From contig NC_041397.2 of NCBI RefSeq assembly GCF_900747795.2, positions 163,474,480 to 163,538,479 on the forward strand: a DNA stretch of 64,000 nucleotides, given 5' to 3'. This stretch comes from Erpetoichthys calabaricus (Eukaryota > Chordata > Cladistia > Polypteriformes > Polypteridae). Under the pieces are notes generated by a model. The model did no database searches and was not told the origin of the DNA. It worked only from the letters and a program-made list of their open reading frames with translations. How positions within the stretch are numbered: the first letter of the stretch is position 1; every line of letters starts with the position of its first letter. Of the stretch, positions 11,010 through 21,365 are shown one piece after another. The position numbers and the translations under genes were made by a program.

Positions 11010-11340
11010 ATGTCCTCCAGGATTAAACGAAATTTACAACTCATGCGATTGCTTATAAAGGCAAAACCAAAGCAGAGAAAGTCCATTTTGTGTGCAGCTT
11101 CAGATGATTTAATTCTGGCTATTTGTGAAATTGCACTCAATGTAATTAAGGGTAGCTTACCTTTAAATTCCAGACAGATTGACATTCTTAAAAAGAAACG
11201 CATTATTATAAAAAATCTGAGCAATAAAAAAAGTTGCCATTAAACGAAAGAAACGTATTATAAATCAGTCTGGTGGATTTATCAGTCAACTACTTGGCAT
11301 AGCGATCCCTTTACTCACCAGTCTAACTGCAAATCGGTAA
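11010..11340 (+). pseudogene. small conserved Polinton protein, helical, basic
   Basis: Begins MSSRIKRNLQLMRLLIKAKPKQRKSIL, the pattern of a short helical protein commonly found between the ATPase and the next gene in animal Polintons (KRxLxLLRxLxKAKPxQRK, then a conserved leucine-rich stretch LAICEIALNVIKG, then a basic tail). A hydrophobic Gly/Leu-rich ending follows. Its role is not known to me. Probably one break. Confidence 0.6.
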
Positions 11341-11358
11341 AATAGAGCATGCTGAGAA

Positions 11359-12170
11359 AATGTACCTTGTACCAGAAAAACAACTGGAGCAGGTCAAAAC
11401 AAATACCAGCGATGAAACAGATATGACAAAAAAACACTATGCAAATGCTTGACCATGAGATGAGGAGTATTTTACAATATAGCGCCCTATCACCGCATGA
11501 AAAAGTGGAACTGTATTTTCATACTTTGCAGCGATATCTGAGTCTATTGAGACAACGGGAATCACAGAAGTCTACATTGACTCTCATTCTACCAGAAACT
11601 GAAGTGCCATCCCAGACCCCGACATTGCAACCGAGCACAGACAGGGTTGATATTGTCATAAGAGACATTTTGGAATCCGTCTCTCAGAGACACCGGAAAA
11701 ATACGGAAATGCTAATTTGGAAAATGACACAAAACCTGCCCACAACGTCCTGGAATGAAAGAGGAGAATTTTTATATAAAGGCACACCCGTTATTGGCAC
11801 AAATATGGTTGATCTGATCAAGTTCGCCACGCAGACAGGAACGTTAAACAAGAGTGGAAAACCAAAAGGTTGGGATTTATTCTTTAACGCTATGGCCGAA
11901 ATTAACGTGCCCGGGTCCATTTTTCCGAACTTGGGTGTTCCGGCTTTATTTCAAGAGATTAAAAATGATCCCAATGCTATTCAAACCAGCCGTAAACAGC
12001 TTTGCCCTCCTGTATCACGTAATTTTCCAACAATGCTCGACCAGGCCTCTGGTTCTGTAGCTGAAACGCCCAGGCTAGTTAGACAAATCAGAAAACTCCC
12101 AGTCTTTAGAAAAAGTCAACTATTAGAAAAAACACACATGGCTCACAGTATGAATAAAAGTGTGTTTTAA
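11359..12170 (+). pseudogene. conserved Polinton protein of unknown function
   Basis: The start MYLVPEKQLEQ and the later GTPVIGTNMVDLIKFATQ...KPKGWDLFFNAMAEINVPGSIFPN block are features of a protein conserved across animal Polintons, placed after the ATPase. The N-terminal half is helical and charged; the C-terminal block is the conserved core. Its biochemical role is unknown to me. About one break. It is the last rightward gene; the capsid genes come from the opposite strand. Confidence 0.6.
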
Positions 12171-12343
12171 AATAAATGTAGAAAAATAGTGTTTTAATAT
12201 GGCTGTTTATTAGTATGTACTATTGCTATTATTGTTATTATCATTTTAGATCATTTTGTTTGTTTGATTGTATCATGATTCTGTTAACTCTGTGAAAATA
12301 CTTTTACACCATGTATTATTACCGTGTGAACATTTTTAAAATA

Positions 12344-12345
<2 letters not shown>

Positions 12346-12442
<97 letters not shown>

Positions 12443-12481
12443 GTAATGAATTATTATTATTATATATATATATATATATAT
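12346..12481. repeat. (TA)n microsatellite tract
   Basis: Two long TA runs (about 12348-12438 and 12462-12482) are separated by a short AT-rich stretch containing (ATT)n. Tyr/Ile repeat frames here are artefacts. A third TA run closes the neighbouring SINE-like pair at about 13057-13082. Confidence 0.95.
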
Positions 12482-13054
12482 ATTCACGGCATTCGTAGTC
12501 TGTGTCACAATCTGATTGTATGGGTGGTTACCTACCAGGTAACGCTTGTGGTTGGCCAGCAATCTGCTAACATCCGCCACGGTGCCCTCAGTTTATGAGG
12601 AGCAGATCATAGAATGGTTGAAATAGTTTACTGTCAAATAAATGCAAAGAGTACACAACACGTGTTTCGCCCTCATTCTGGGCTCATCAGGTGTACACAC
12701 TCCACTGCACTCCCTCTCGGGAATCGAACCTCGGAGGCGATGCCCCTAACGTTGCGCCACGGCGTGTGGTTCGTTTATTTGACAGCATGTAGATCGGGGG
12801 GTAATTACATTCACGGCATTCGTAGTCTGTGTCACAATCTGATTGTATGGGTGGTTACCTACCAGGTAACACTTGTGGTTGGCCAGCAATCTGCTAACAT
12901 CCGCCACGGTGCCTCATCGCCTCTGACGCTGACGTCCGAGGTTCGATTCCTGAGAGGGAGTGCAGTGGAGTGTGTACACCTGATGAGCCCATAATGAGGG
13001 CGAAACACGTGTCGTGTACTCTTTGCATTTATTTGACAGTAAACTATTTCAACC

Positions 13055-13057
<3 letters not shown>
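12482..13057. mobile_element. inverted pair of tRNA-related SINE-like units
   Basis: A block with ATTCACGGCATTCGTAGTC and the hairpin GGTTACCTACCAGGTAAC occurs directly at 12482-12590 and 12808-12912. A second block, with GTTGAAATAGTTTACTGTC, the CGAAACACGTGT motif and a Pol III B-box-like GGTTCGATTCC, occurs plus at 12613-12742 and inverted at about 12915-13056. So at least two copies lie head to head, bounded by TA runs. Another copy lies at 54588-54858. The tRNA-like part makes a SINE likely; I cannot name the family. Confidence 0.65.
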
Positions 13058-13087
<30 letters not shown>

Positions 13088-13317
13088 CCATACATACAGA
13101 CCTTTTTATTTTTTATCTGTCTGATTATTGATTATTCACTATAATAACCACAGACACGTTTTATGTTGATTAATATCTCATTATTTATTTATTTTCAACA
13201 AAGGGGATACAGGTAGTTGCAACATCTTTTTTTTTTTCTGCAATAATATTGGATCAAAATCAAACACTACGACTGACTTATTTCTGATTTCTGGGTAAAC
13301 ATATCCGTTTCATATTT

Positions 13318-13803
13318 TCAGTTTGTCCCCCTTTTTATTTGATGAAAATATCTAACAACCATCTGGTCATTTAGATGAACATCTCCTGGGTAACAATCCA
13401 ATATTGGTTCATGGTAAGTCCTTTGCTTTTTTGATTCAGATAAAAAACACAGTGGTGACCACAACTGGTTGAGAAAAACTCCTGGTAACTGAATACTGTT
13501 ATAAGTGATGCATTTAGCATTAATCTTCAAAAATTTCATAATAACTTTGGGAAATATTTCAGAATCTGGCGGGGTTCCATACGAGTCAAAAAATTCAGCT
13601 TTTCCATGATTTGCAAGGTAAATGGCAATCCAGTGCTTTCCGGGTTTATCATGGGGATCTGTGTTTACGATCATAAACAGAGGTCTGTCAACCAACTTCT
13701 CCTTGGGCAGTTGATCTGAAGGGAATACATCCAGAAAATGGATGCATGTCAGCGGCCCTGATGCAAGGGCGGTCCTGAGCTGCTCAGTATCCAGAGGCTG
13801 CAT
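13318..13803 (-). CDS. Polinton maturation protease (adenain/Ulp1-like)
   Basis: A 161-residue frame. GKHWIAIYL carries the catalytic-His context and FFDSYG the acidic-residue context of the adenovirus-type cysteine protease (clan CE). The family cleaves capsid precursor proteins during virion maturation in adenoviruses and, by homology, in Polintons. It lies between the strand-convergence region and the major capsid gene, as usual in this group. It reads open over this length and looks nearly whole. Confidence 0.85.
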   Translation of the reverse strand: MQPLDTEQLRTALASGPLTCIHFLDVFPSDQLPKEKLVDRPLFMIVNTDPHDKPGKHWIAIYLANHGKAEFFDSYGTPPDSEIFPKVIMKFLKINAKCITYNSIQLPGVFLNQLWSPLCFLSESKKQRTYHEPILDCYPGDVHLNDQMVVRYFHQIKRGTN

Positions 13804-13809
13804 GTCTGA

Positions 13810-15266
13810 ACATGTCTATGGCTTAACTGTAGTCGTAAATAACTTGCCGACGCATGATAATTTCAATGATGTTGTCAAAAACTGCATACACAATCATATT
13901 CACTGTATCTTGCAGCGGTTGAGCAAATCTTATTTCGGCCCTGAGGGTTGCCTGTTTTGATGAGTGAATAGTGTCCTGTTGATTCCATATCAGGGCTTAG
14001 GTTGAATGCAAAAAGTGAATAGCCTTTAGCAAACTCTTCACGATCAACTAACAGGGCCTTATCTTTCATCCTCTTGTCAGCGGTCCTCCACCAGTTGAAA
14101 ATATTCTCTGACACATTCCATATCAGGGCTTAGGTTGAATGCAAAAAGTGAATAGCCTTTAGCAAACTCTTCACGATCAACTAACAGGGCCTTATCTTTC
14201 ATCCTCTTGTCAGCGGTCTCCACCAGTTGAAAATATTCTCTGACACAGTGTCCACTAGCAAAATCAGGCTGCAGAGGCTTGCTGGGTATCTGCTCTCCAT
14301 CCAGGTAAAGAGCCATGAAGTTGATGTTGTTTATGTTAAAATTAAAGGGGGTTGTGTGTAAAGTTGCCACTGAAAGCTGCATTGTCAACAAATCCCCAAA
14401 ACAACCAATTTTGGCAGCTGTCCCAGAAACAGGTTTTCCTGGTTGCAGACACGGCTACCCGGTAGGTATGCTGGAAGGACTTTCATTTGAACCCGGTCGA
14501 TTGGGTATTTTGCGTTGCTGGTCATCAAGGCCTCAGCATGACCCAGTCTGACTGCCGGGGTTGACTTGAACTCTTTCACAAATAATGATGCTGATAATAT
14601 GCGGGACCTTAAATTCATCACCATTGCTCATCAACAAAAGTCATCCTTATTTCGCACCAACTTTAGTTTTACATCAACCCCATTAATTAATAATTTCTCT
14701 TGAAAGAAGAGATCTGCATGGATGTGACCCAATAAATCAACCCTGTGGCTTCTGGACGTGTAAGCAGCCCTTTTATTGAACCCCAAATTTGTGCCATCCA
14801 GTGCAGTGGCTTCGTGGTGACCGGGGTGTGTCTTTATAGAACAGTCCCAGCTGAAAATTGTGTTTTCAGGGTCTCGTCTCCGTAATTTAGTTCAGGTTTC
14901 GATAAACGCTCGATATGGGTAACAGTTATTGCTCTGACTGATCAATCTGTCCCCGATGGTGATGTCCACCTGACTGAACAAAGAAGCAATCGGGTAGTTT
15001 ACAAGGGCAACACGTGAATCGGCGGCCAGATTTGTTCCATCATTTTTATGTATTTTACAGCTTAAGTAGAGGAGTGTGTTGTTGAGGTCCAGGTATTGAT
15101 CATTTCCGGCAATGGAAAACTCAAGTGGGGCATTTTCTGACAATGCTGTGAGAGGCGGCACTTCGGCATAGTAGCTTTTTTCAATGCTGGTTTGTGTTGG
15201 TGACAGCTGAAATACGTCCAGTTCCGATTTTGCACATTCATCTGATGCACAGTGTACAAAAGCCAT
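13810..15266 (-). pseudogene. Polinton major capsid protein (double jelly roll)
   Basis: The N-terminal part (MAFVHCASDECAKSELDVF, then PTQTSIEKSYYAEVPPL, YLDLNNTLLYLSCKI, NYPIASLFSQVDITIGDRLI and YPYRAFIET) is the signature start of the Polinton hexon-like capsid, often annotated in animal genomes as F54H12.2-like. The C-terminal part (FAKGYSLFAFNLSPDME) lies toward 13.9-14.3 kb. The gene is broken, with several breaks. Capsid genes are what mark Polintons as virus-derived. Confidence 0.88.
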
Positions 15267-15268
15267 GT

Positions 15269-15739
15269 TTAGAATATATCACTAGAATTTTGCTTAGTTC
15301 TGGATCTTCTCTTGGTTGACTTTCTTTTTTTAGCAGAGTGTCGAGCTTTTTTCCTCTTTGCTGTCTTCCTGGGCCGTGCAGGTGGCCCGAGCAGTGCTAG
15401 ATGGGGTGTGTGTCTTTTTCTTTTAACACCTCTCTTTATAACAATCATACCAGAACCTTCTTGTTGGGGTGTTGCAACTTTATTCATTACAGCACCTGCC
15501 ACGTGACTCATGACATCATTAGCAATGCTTTTCGCTGCAGACTTGACATGAGGTTTAGCAATTTCTAGCCCTCGCCTAAACAGAGGCACTGCTTTTCTGA
15601 AGAGAGCTTTAAAAATACCACCAATACCACCACCGTACTGGACAGGGAGACCATGAAACCCTGGTAGACCATTGCCAGCTTGTATCTTGTAATAAGATGC
15701 GTAGGTGCGTGGATCTCCATAGTTTTTTGTTACAAGCAT
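15269..15739 (-). CDS. Polinton basic core-type protein
   Basis: A 156-residue frame abutting the major capsid start. After a Tyr/Gly-rich N-terminus (GLPVQYGGGIGGIFKALFRKAVPLFRRGLEIAKPHVKSAAKSIANDV, about residues 30-80) comes a very basic Lys/Arg tail. The GGG-GG-F-RKA-P-RRG-E-AKPH pattern recurs in vertebrate Polintons beside the capsid genes and resembles adenovirus core or pVI-type proteins that bind DNA or membranes. It looks whole. Confidence 0.75.
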   Translation of the reverse strand: MLVTKNYGDPRTYASYYKIQAGNGLPGFHGLPVQYGGGIGGIFKALFRKAVPLFRRGLEIAKPHVKSAAKSIANDVMSHVAGAVMNKVATPQQEGSGMIVIKRGVKRKRHTPHLALLGPPARPRKTAKRKKARHSAKKRKSTKRRSRTKQNSSDIF

Positions 15740-16265
15740 GTTTAAAAATTGATAGATCTTGCTGGACGAAAATGCAACTTGATTATTACTTTACCATACT
15801 GGAACGGAACTGGTTTATTCTGGTCCGTCTTAATTTCAATCCTTATAGTATTGAAGCTTTGCACAGTGAGTGGTAAGTAGTGTGGCTTTTCAAAAAATAT
15901 GGTGACATTTGCACCGTCTTCGCCTTTTATGTTTACACATCTCAGTAATGGCGCATGCGTATCTGCAACAAGTTGTGGTTCGATAATATCTGTATACACG
16001 AACATGGTGGAAAAACCACCTGTGATATCTGCCGAGTTGGGTGACTTGTGAGACGGCTTATCATGATCAAACCCGAGAATGTAAGACAGCTCCCCGGACA
16101 CTTGGAGCAAAATGCTTTTATCACTAATCAGGCGAACGGTTCTACTGGCAGGATTGTATTTAAGTATTGCCTTAGGTGATGACGGGGTGGTATTAATGAC
16201 ATGATTCATTTCCGACAACAATGCTTCAATATTCCTGAAATAGCCTTTGTTTAAAGTGTATACCC

Positions 16266-16829
16266 TGTAGAAAAGGCGCTATATAGCGCCCGACCCGGCA
16301 CAGAATGACACAGAGGCACGTATAAAACACAAGGGCTTTTTATTTTCTTCTCCCGTGGGCGCACGTCTTCCCCGTGACCCACAGGTAATACACAGTCCCA
16401 CAAAATACAAGTCCACAACAACAACACCACTCTTTTCTCCTCTCCCACCACTCCTCCACAAGCTTAGTCCTCCTTCCTCCCAACTCTGGCTCCTCAAGTG
16501 GTGGTGGCTGGCCGTTTTTATACCCCACCCGGAAGTATTCCAGGTGCTTGATCACCTGGGCCTAATTGCATTTCCGGGTGGGACTGAGGAATTGACCAGC
16601 CGGGCTGCCAAGACCATGCAGCTCCCCCTGGCGGCCATCCAAGCTCCCAACCAGGCTGTGGAGGATTCCATGTCCCATGGAGCCATGCGCCAGGCTGGGG
16701 AATCATCATCCGCCAGGGAGGCTGCCACCAAGCGTCCCGGGGGAGGTATTGAGCTGCCCATGGTGGCTCCCCCGGAACAGATGCAGCAGGGGCATCCCTG
16801 CCGGGCATGGGACCTGGCTGTCCTTCACA
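16266..16829 (-). repeat. 3' LTR of the gag-only element
   Basis: A 564-bp repeat, TGTAGAAAAGGCGC... to ...TCCTTCACA on the plus strand, matching 18619-19081 closely along their shared length. Read on the minus strand it is the downstream LTR and carries the poly(A) signal. Confidence 0.85.
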
Positions 16830-16939
16830 GTGCCCCTCCCTAAGATGAGGCTTCCTGGGCTCATCGGCCTGCCCCGCGAGGGCTGGTCCTCTCCAGGACA
16901 GGGAGTCGGCTTCCTTGGCTCCGCGGCTGTACCCTGTGG

Positions 16940-17760
16940 AAACATAACAAACAGGTCCGCGGGTGTTGCCCCGACGTCCCTGCCACTCGGACGTCCTCTC
17001 TGGACAACACCTCCAGAAGTGGCCATCGCGGCCACAATTAAAGCACACCCGACCCCCTCCAGTCCAACCCCTGCGGGAGCGGAAGCAGGCAGGAAACCCT
17101 TGCCCCTTCGCCCGCTCTGAGGAGGGCACGTGTCGTCTCTGCCCCTCTACAGCGTAGCCCTCCTGCGCCGTCAAGCCAACGGGTTTACGCTGTGCTCTTG
17201 TTAGGAGTTCCCGTTTTCTTCTTCCGGGTCCTCCTTTTCCTCTGGGGTGTATTGACAGTCTGGACCCCCTTATGGGAAGAAGGGAGCCCTTGTACCGTCT
17301 GCACACCTTTAGACGGCCGTAAGACAGGCGCGGGCAGTCGGGGTGGAGTCGTTTGGCAGCTGATATTCACCAACTGCCTCCCCGCACGCTCTTCTGCCAC
17401 GCCACCTGTCATCACAGCAACGTCTTGTGTAGTGGGCAGAGCGGCCTGGCAAGCAGTACTAATCGTCACTGCCGCCGCTGCACACTGCCTTCTTTCCTCT
17501 CCGGTCCAGGCTTTACCTACCTGCACCGCTGCATCCTGCAGGCTGGAGGGTGACGCCCCACGTTTCCGAAGCCATTTGAACAGGGCTCCGCACGGGCCGC
17601 CGAGCTTCTTTTCAAGCCCCTCCTTCGACTCCTGCAGGACCTGAAAGATTTTAAACAAGGACTGCAGGGCGAGGACAACGGATTGTACCTCCCCTGTAGC
17701 CCAGAAAAAGTTAATAGTTTCGGTCGGCGGAGGACTCGGGCTCCCCTTGTCCCCTTCCAC
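16940..17760 (-). pseudogene. gag-like protein with CCHC zinc knuckle
   Basis: The minus strand encodes a Cys-x2-Cys-x4-His-x4-Cys knuckle (CFNCGRDGHFWRCC, around 17045-17005), the nucleic-acid-binding motif of retroelement nucleocapsids, set in Arg/Gly-rich sequence. A helical capsid-like region lies upstream (toward 17.3-17.7 kb). No protease, reverse transcriptase or integrase is seen in the element. Broken. Confidence 0.65.
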
Positions 17761-18599
17761 CAGCAGCTAGCCATCAAGGTCCTGCGGGATCTCCGCAGGC
17801 CCGTTCGGGTAATCAAGAGGCTCGGGGAGAAGGTCCGTCGGCCCCGCCTGCGACCTTTCCTCGGCGGGCAACTGACACACGCCCTCCCCTCTTCACCTGT
17901 TTCCAAAAGAAGCTCCTGCTCCTTGAGCGCGACACCACGTCAGGAAGCACAGCCGGGCTTTCCTCCTCCTGCTGATCAATTGGGCCGAAGGGTAGACACA
18001 GCCCAGCCTCGCTCTCTCCTGAGCTCTCTTCGCCGTCACACCACAGACAAACTTCCTCTGGTCAGCAACGGCTGGAGCGGCCCTCAACGCTTTGGAGGTA
18101 GGCTGACGCGAACGCGGAAAACCCTTCCCGCGGTCCTTCCCCTTTGGGCCCGTCACCTCCCTCCGGCTGCAACCCGGGAGGCTGGATGGCTTGGCGGCGT
18201 CTGGTAGCTGGCTTCTGTGTCCTCCCGGCTTTCTTTCTCCCCATTGCGCGGTGTTATGCAGCTCCAGCCGCAGGTGGGCTTTTCAGTGCACTGAGCTGCG
18301 CGGCTTGCCTGCAGCTGTGAGTGCGCTCTCCCCGCGCTGTGCTGCATGTGTCCGCCGGCTAGTCCTGTCGGCGCGTACCTCGCGCTGCTCCTCGGTGGCG
18401 CGCTTTCCTCGGAAGCGTGCCCCGCGCTGAAGTCCAAAGGGTGCTCTCAGCGCTATAGTCTGCTGGAGCACACTCTCTGCCAAGGGAGTGCGCTTGACGC
18501 TGCGGTGCTGTGTGCGCTCTGGTGTACGTGCCTCTGGGTGCTGTGCCAAGCTGGTACACAAATTTTTATGCAGGTTCCGGTCCAAATGGACGGGCTGGG

Positions 18600-18617
18600 A
18601 TCCTGCCGACTACGGCA
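18600..18617 (-). other. primer-binding site, tRNA-Ser type
   Basis: One base after the 5' LTR on the minus strand comes TGCCGTAGTCGGCAGGAT. It matches the complement of the vertebrate tRNA-Ser(UCN) 3' end (ATCCTGCCGACTACG plus CCA) at 17 of 18 positions, so tRNA-Ser is the likely reverse-transcription primer. Confidence 0.75.
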
Positions 18618-18618
18618 G

Positions 18619-19081
18619 TGTAGAAAAGGCGCTATATAGCGCCCGACCCAGCACAGAATGACACAGAGGCACGTATAAAACACAAGGGCTTTTTATTTTC
18701 TTCTCCCATGGGCGCACGTCTTCCCCGTGACCCACAGGTAATACACAGTCCCACAAAACACAAGTTCACAACAACAACAGCACTCTTTTCTCCTCTCCCA
18801 CCACTCCTCCACAAGCTTAGTCCTCCTTCCTCCCAACTCTGAATTGACCAGCCGGGCTACCAAGACCATGCAGCTCCCCCTGGCGGCCATCCAAGCCCCC
18901 AACCAGGCTGTGGAGGACTCCATGTCCCATGGAGTCATGCACCAGGCTGGGGAATCATCGTCCGCCAGGGAGGCTGCCACCAAGCGTCCTGGGGGAGGTA
19001 TTGAGCTGCCCATGGTGGTTCCCCCGGAACAGATGCAGCAGGGGCATCCCTGCCGGGCATGGGACCCGGCTGTCTTTCACA
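18619..19081 (-). repeat. 5' LTR of the gag-only element
   Basis: A 463-bp repeat, the shorter partner of 16266-16829. It ends in TCTTTCACA next to the ACCC target duplication. Confidence 0.85.
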
Positions 19082-19372
19082 ACCCATTTTGTTGATCTTG
19101 TTTCCTCATTTCATAGTATAAAATGTGCTGGCTGAGTGATGGAATTGAACGTTTTTTGGAAAAGTCAGTTCCACCAACCCACTTCCCAGTCTCTGGGACA
19201 GTTCTATTGTCTTAGCTAGCTGAACAGGGAATGATGCTATCGTGTTGTTGGGAAAAGTCCAGGCCGATGAATTACTCGGCAGTGTCACATAAAAGCCATT
19301 TCTGAATGTAGACATTTTTTTTTTTTTTTTCAACTTCTTATGTCTTTCACTTCTGAAGCCTTGACCCAACTG

Positions 19373-20434
19373 TTAAATTTCTTGTCCCAGCCAAGCCATT
19401 TTACCAATACATGCTTGTTCTCTACCACGCCCACGACTGGCTAGAATTTTCTGGATGCGGTACACCTGGTTAGCATCGGGGTTTATTTTTTGTAACTCTT
19501 CTGCATAAAACGTCCCTTGAATTTCATCACCTGCATAATCTTTTAGTTTGTAGACAGGTTTGATCCGTTTTAAAGCAGTCCACGATAATAATATTTCATC
19601 TGTAAACGACTGCTCATAGCCTTTTTCGAATACACCTTTTAATTTTGAAACACGGACATGATCCCCTATTTTCAAAGTGCACGGTGTAGATTTTCTTTGC
19701 CCTGACCTGCCATAGACTGTTTTCCAAACACTCAGAGCATTTTCAGGAGTCACATCTACAGGGCTTGTTTTAATCGTGGAGTGAAAACTGTGGTTATAAC
19801 TCTGCAGAAAGTCTGACAGGACATCTATATACCGAAAAGTATTGGCATATGTAAAATATTTCCACATTTTGGACTTTAAGGTTCTATTGAACCGTTCTAC
19901 TATGCTGGCCTTTACATCGCTGTTCGTGACAAAATGTACAATATTGTTCTGTCTGAGTAGTTTTTGGACCAATGTGTTATGAAATTCTTTGCCTTGATCT
20001 GTCTGTAGCTTCTTAGGAACTCGACCCTGTCTAAAGATCAAACTAAAACCCCGAGAAAATTCTTTCCCTGTCTTGGCCTTTAATGGCACAGCCCAAGCAT
20101 ATTTTGACAGCACATCGATACACGTGAGGATAAATTTATATCCATCATTGAATCTTGAGTAATAAGACATCTCTACCAAATCGGCTTGCCACTGGTCATC
20201 GACCGTTGAAACAATGGTTCTGTTTCTCTTGAACCTCAGCCGTGCTGGTTTGTGCACACTGTAAGTGTATTGTCGAGTCATCCATTCCAACACATTTTTT
20301 CGCTTAACATTTTTTCGATGACTTGATACATTTCTCAAGAAGCTGTTAATACCACCAAAACTGCCAGGCTCATTGGGTGTGTAATAGAGTCTCTGTAAAG
20401 TTTTCCTTTCCATCCTCTGGCAGGGGTCTGTCAC
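19373..20434 (-). CDS. Polinton integrase (RVE, DDE type)
   Basis: A 353-residue frame with a retroviral-type integrase core. D85 (QADLVEM), D146 (TDQGKEF) and E180 (IVERFNR) give the D,D-35-E-like triad that cuts and joins element ends. An SH3-like basic region follows (GDHVRVSK, near 270), then the start of a chromodomain-like tail (VYRIQKIL). The family is the Polinton c-integrase. It is the last gene before the presumed element end, as usual. It looks whole or nearly so. Confidence 0.9.
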   Translation of the reverse strand: MTDPCQRMERKTLQRLYYTPNEPGSFGGINSFLRNVSSHRKNVKRKNVLEWMTRQYTYSVHKPARLRFKRNRTIVSTVDDQWQADLVEMSYYSRFNDGYKFILTCIDVLSKYAWAVPLKAKTGKEFSRGFSLIFRQGRVPKKLQTDQGKEFHNTLVQKLLRQNNIVHFVTNSDVKASIVERFNRTLKSKMWKYFTYANTFRYIDVLSDFLQSYNHSFHSTIKTSPVDVTPENALSVWKTVYGRSGQRKSTPCTLKIGDHVRVSKLKGVFEKGYEQSFTDEILLSWTALKRIKPVYKLKDYAGDEIQGTFYAEELQKINPDANQVYRIQKILASRGRGREQACIGKMAWLGQEI

Positions 20435-20872
20435 TCAAGCTCTCTGTACTTTCTGTACACACCCCGACGCTGTAAGCAGATAAGAGCAGGCTCACTCACG
20501 CTCTCTGTACACACACCCCCCTGCCCGGCGCTGTACGCAGCCAGGAGCAGGATGCCTGCTCCGCCCTCATTGCTGACTTACCTTTTGACGCCTTGCAGGG
20601 GCCCGAAGCGCCGGCTCGGATCACAAAGATGAACAGACCCAGCTAACAGTGGCTGACCATTTTCCTTAAGCACGACTGTCAAAAGGGCCGATGCCAGTCA
20701 AACAGCGCACCCGACAACAGGTAGAGACCAGAGCGCGGGGGAAACGACCCATTAATCAGGTGGCATACGGCGGATACCGGAAATGCCAGAGGGGCAGGGG
20801 GGGCGGGACAAACACCTGTCAAAATGTATGATATAGAATAGTGACACCTTATACTACTTTCTTCTATTTCGT
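20435..20872. other. GC-rich segment beyond the integrase, possible Polinton end
   Basis: No gene. A 60-65 bp motif (GCTCTCTGTAC...TGTACACAC, CGCTGTA-GCAG, AGGAGCAGG) occurs twice in a row at about 20446-20495 and 20497-20555. Base composition then stays GC-rich until the tRNA array begins at 20873. It may include the Polinton terminal repeat, but I found no inverted match on the left side. Confidence 0.35.
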
Positions 20873-21293
20873 GTAGTAAACAATATCATTCAGAGCTTCC
20901 TATCATTAACAAAGCAAAAGACACCAAATGGTGAGAAGCTTGTTCTTTACTCTTTACAAGTAGCAGCAGCAGTAACAACAACATCAACAACAACAGCAAT
21001 TACAAGAACAACAGGAGAATCATCAAAAACACATGTGGAAGAATTACACACAGAAACACAGTGGGAATGAGGTGCTTCGTTTGTTATTACAGCTTCAATT
21101 GGTACTTACCAAAGAGGCTTAATCAACGGTTTGTTCTATTTGTAAAATGTTCCAGAAATATTAATCCTCATGGAACGAGTTCATTCCCAAGAAGGAGGAG
21201 GTGATTATGTTGTACAATATCCTATTTCAAACGTCATACTGACATTTAGTCATCGAAGAAGGAAATTATCCACTCTTGTGCTTAAATAAGCTT

Positions 21294-21365
21294 TGGAGAA
21301 GCTGGGGATCGAACCCAAGACCTCACACATGCAAAGCGTGCGCTCTACCACTGAGCTACTTCCCC
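21294..21365 (-). tRNA. tRNA-Ala(TGC), array copy 1
   Basis: A 72-nt cloverleaf: acceptor GGGGAAG/CTTCTCC, D stem GCTC/GAGC, anticodon stem CACGC/GTGTG around loop TTTGCAT (anticodon TGC), T stem TTGGG/CCCAG, discriminator A. It has the G3:U70 wobble pair that marks alanine tRNAs. Pol III boxes are perfect: A box TAGCTCAGTGG, B box GGTTCGATCCC. No intron, no encoded CCA. No TTTT terminator occurs within about 140 bases downstream, which casts doubt on normal expression. Confidence 0.88.

Larger units (their letters stand above)
16266..19081 (-). mobile_element. gag-only LTR retroelement inserted in the Polinton
   Basis: Two direct repeats with TG...CA ends bound a 1.8-kb interior, flanked by a 4-bp target duplication ACCC (16262-16265 and 19082-19085). 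The element runs on the minus strand: AATAAA lies near the 3' LTR end, a purine-rich AGGGAGGGGCAC precedes the 3' LTR, and a primer site follows the 5' LTR. It encodes only a gag-like product and no polymerase, so it is non-autonomous. Apart from a length difference the LTRs are very similar, so it is young relative to its host Polinton. Confidence 0.85.
15742..19369 (-). pseudogene. Polinton minor capsid (penton-like), split by an LTR element
   Basis: The C-terminal part (15742-16265) has NTTPSSPKAILKYN, ILGFDHDKP, FVYTDIIEPQLVADTHAPLLRCV and the ending YGKVIIKLHFRPARSINF, typical of the Polinton penton-like protein. The N-terminal part (about 19082-19369; MSTFRNGFYVTLPSNSS and related sequence) lies beyond an LTR retroelement inserted at 16266-19081. 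It sits between the core gene and the integrase. Broken by that insertion. Confidence 0.82.
6040..20870. mobile_element. fossil Polinton/Maverick (adintovirus-like) element
   Basis: The hallmark gene set is present: protein-primed family B polymerase, packaging ATPase, two small conserved proteins, adenain-type protease, double-jelly-roll major capsid, basic core protein, minor capsid and RVE integrase. Rightward genes occupy about 6.0-12.2 kb and leftward genes about 13.3-20.4 kb, meeting in an AT-rich, SINE-filled middle. It is broken overall, with roughly ten breaks plus a 2.8-kb LTR-element insertion, although several parts still read open. I could not find matching terminal inverted repeats, so both outer limits are estimates; the left limit may lie further left. 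Age: moderately old. Confidence 0.85.

Noticed and set aside
12311-12598. Tyr/Ile-repeat proteins at 12.3-12.6 kb and 56.4-57.1 kb
   Set aside because: Translations of TA/TATG microsatellites.
17192-18639. Plus-strand frames in the gag-only LTR element interior
   Set aside because: GC-rich antisense shadows; the LTR orientation, poly(A) signal, primer site and zinc knuckle all place coding on the minus strand.
1-20870. A herpesvirus-piggyBac fusion such as Teratorn
   Set aside because: A piggyBac is present at 52.6-58.0 kb, but no herpesvirus core gene is recognisable and the capsid genes at 13.8-19.4 kb are clearly Polinton type.
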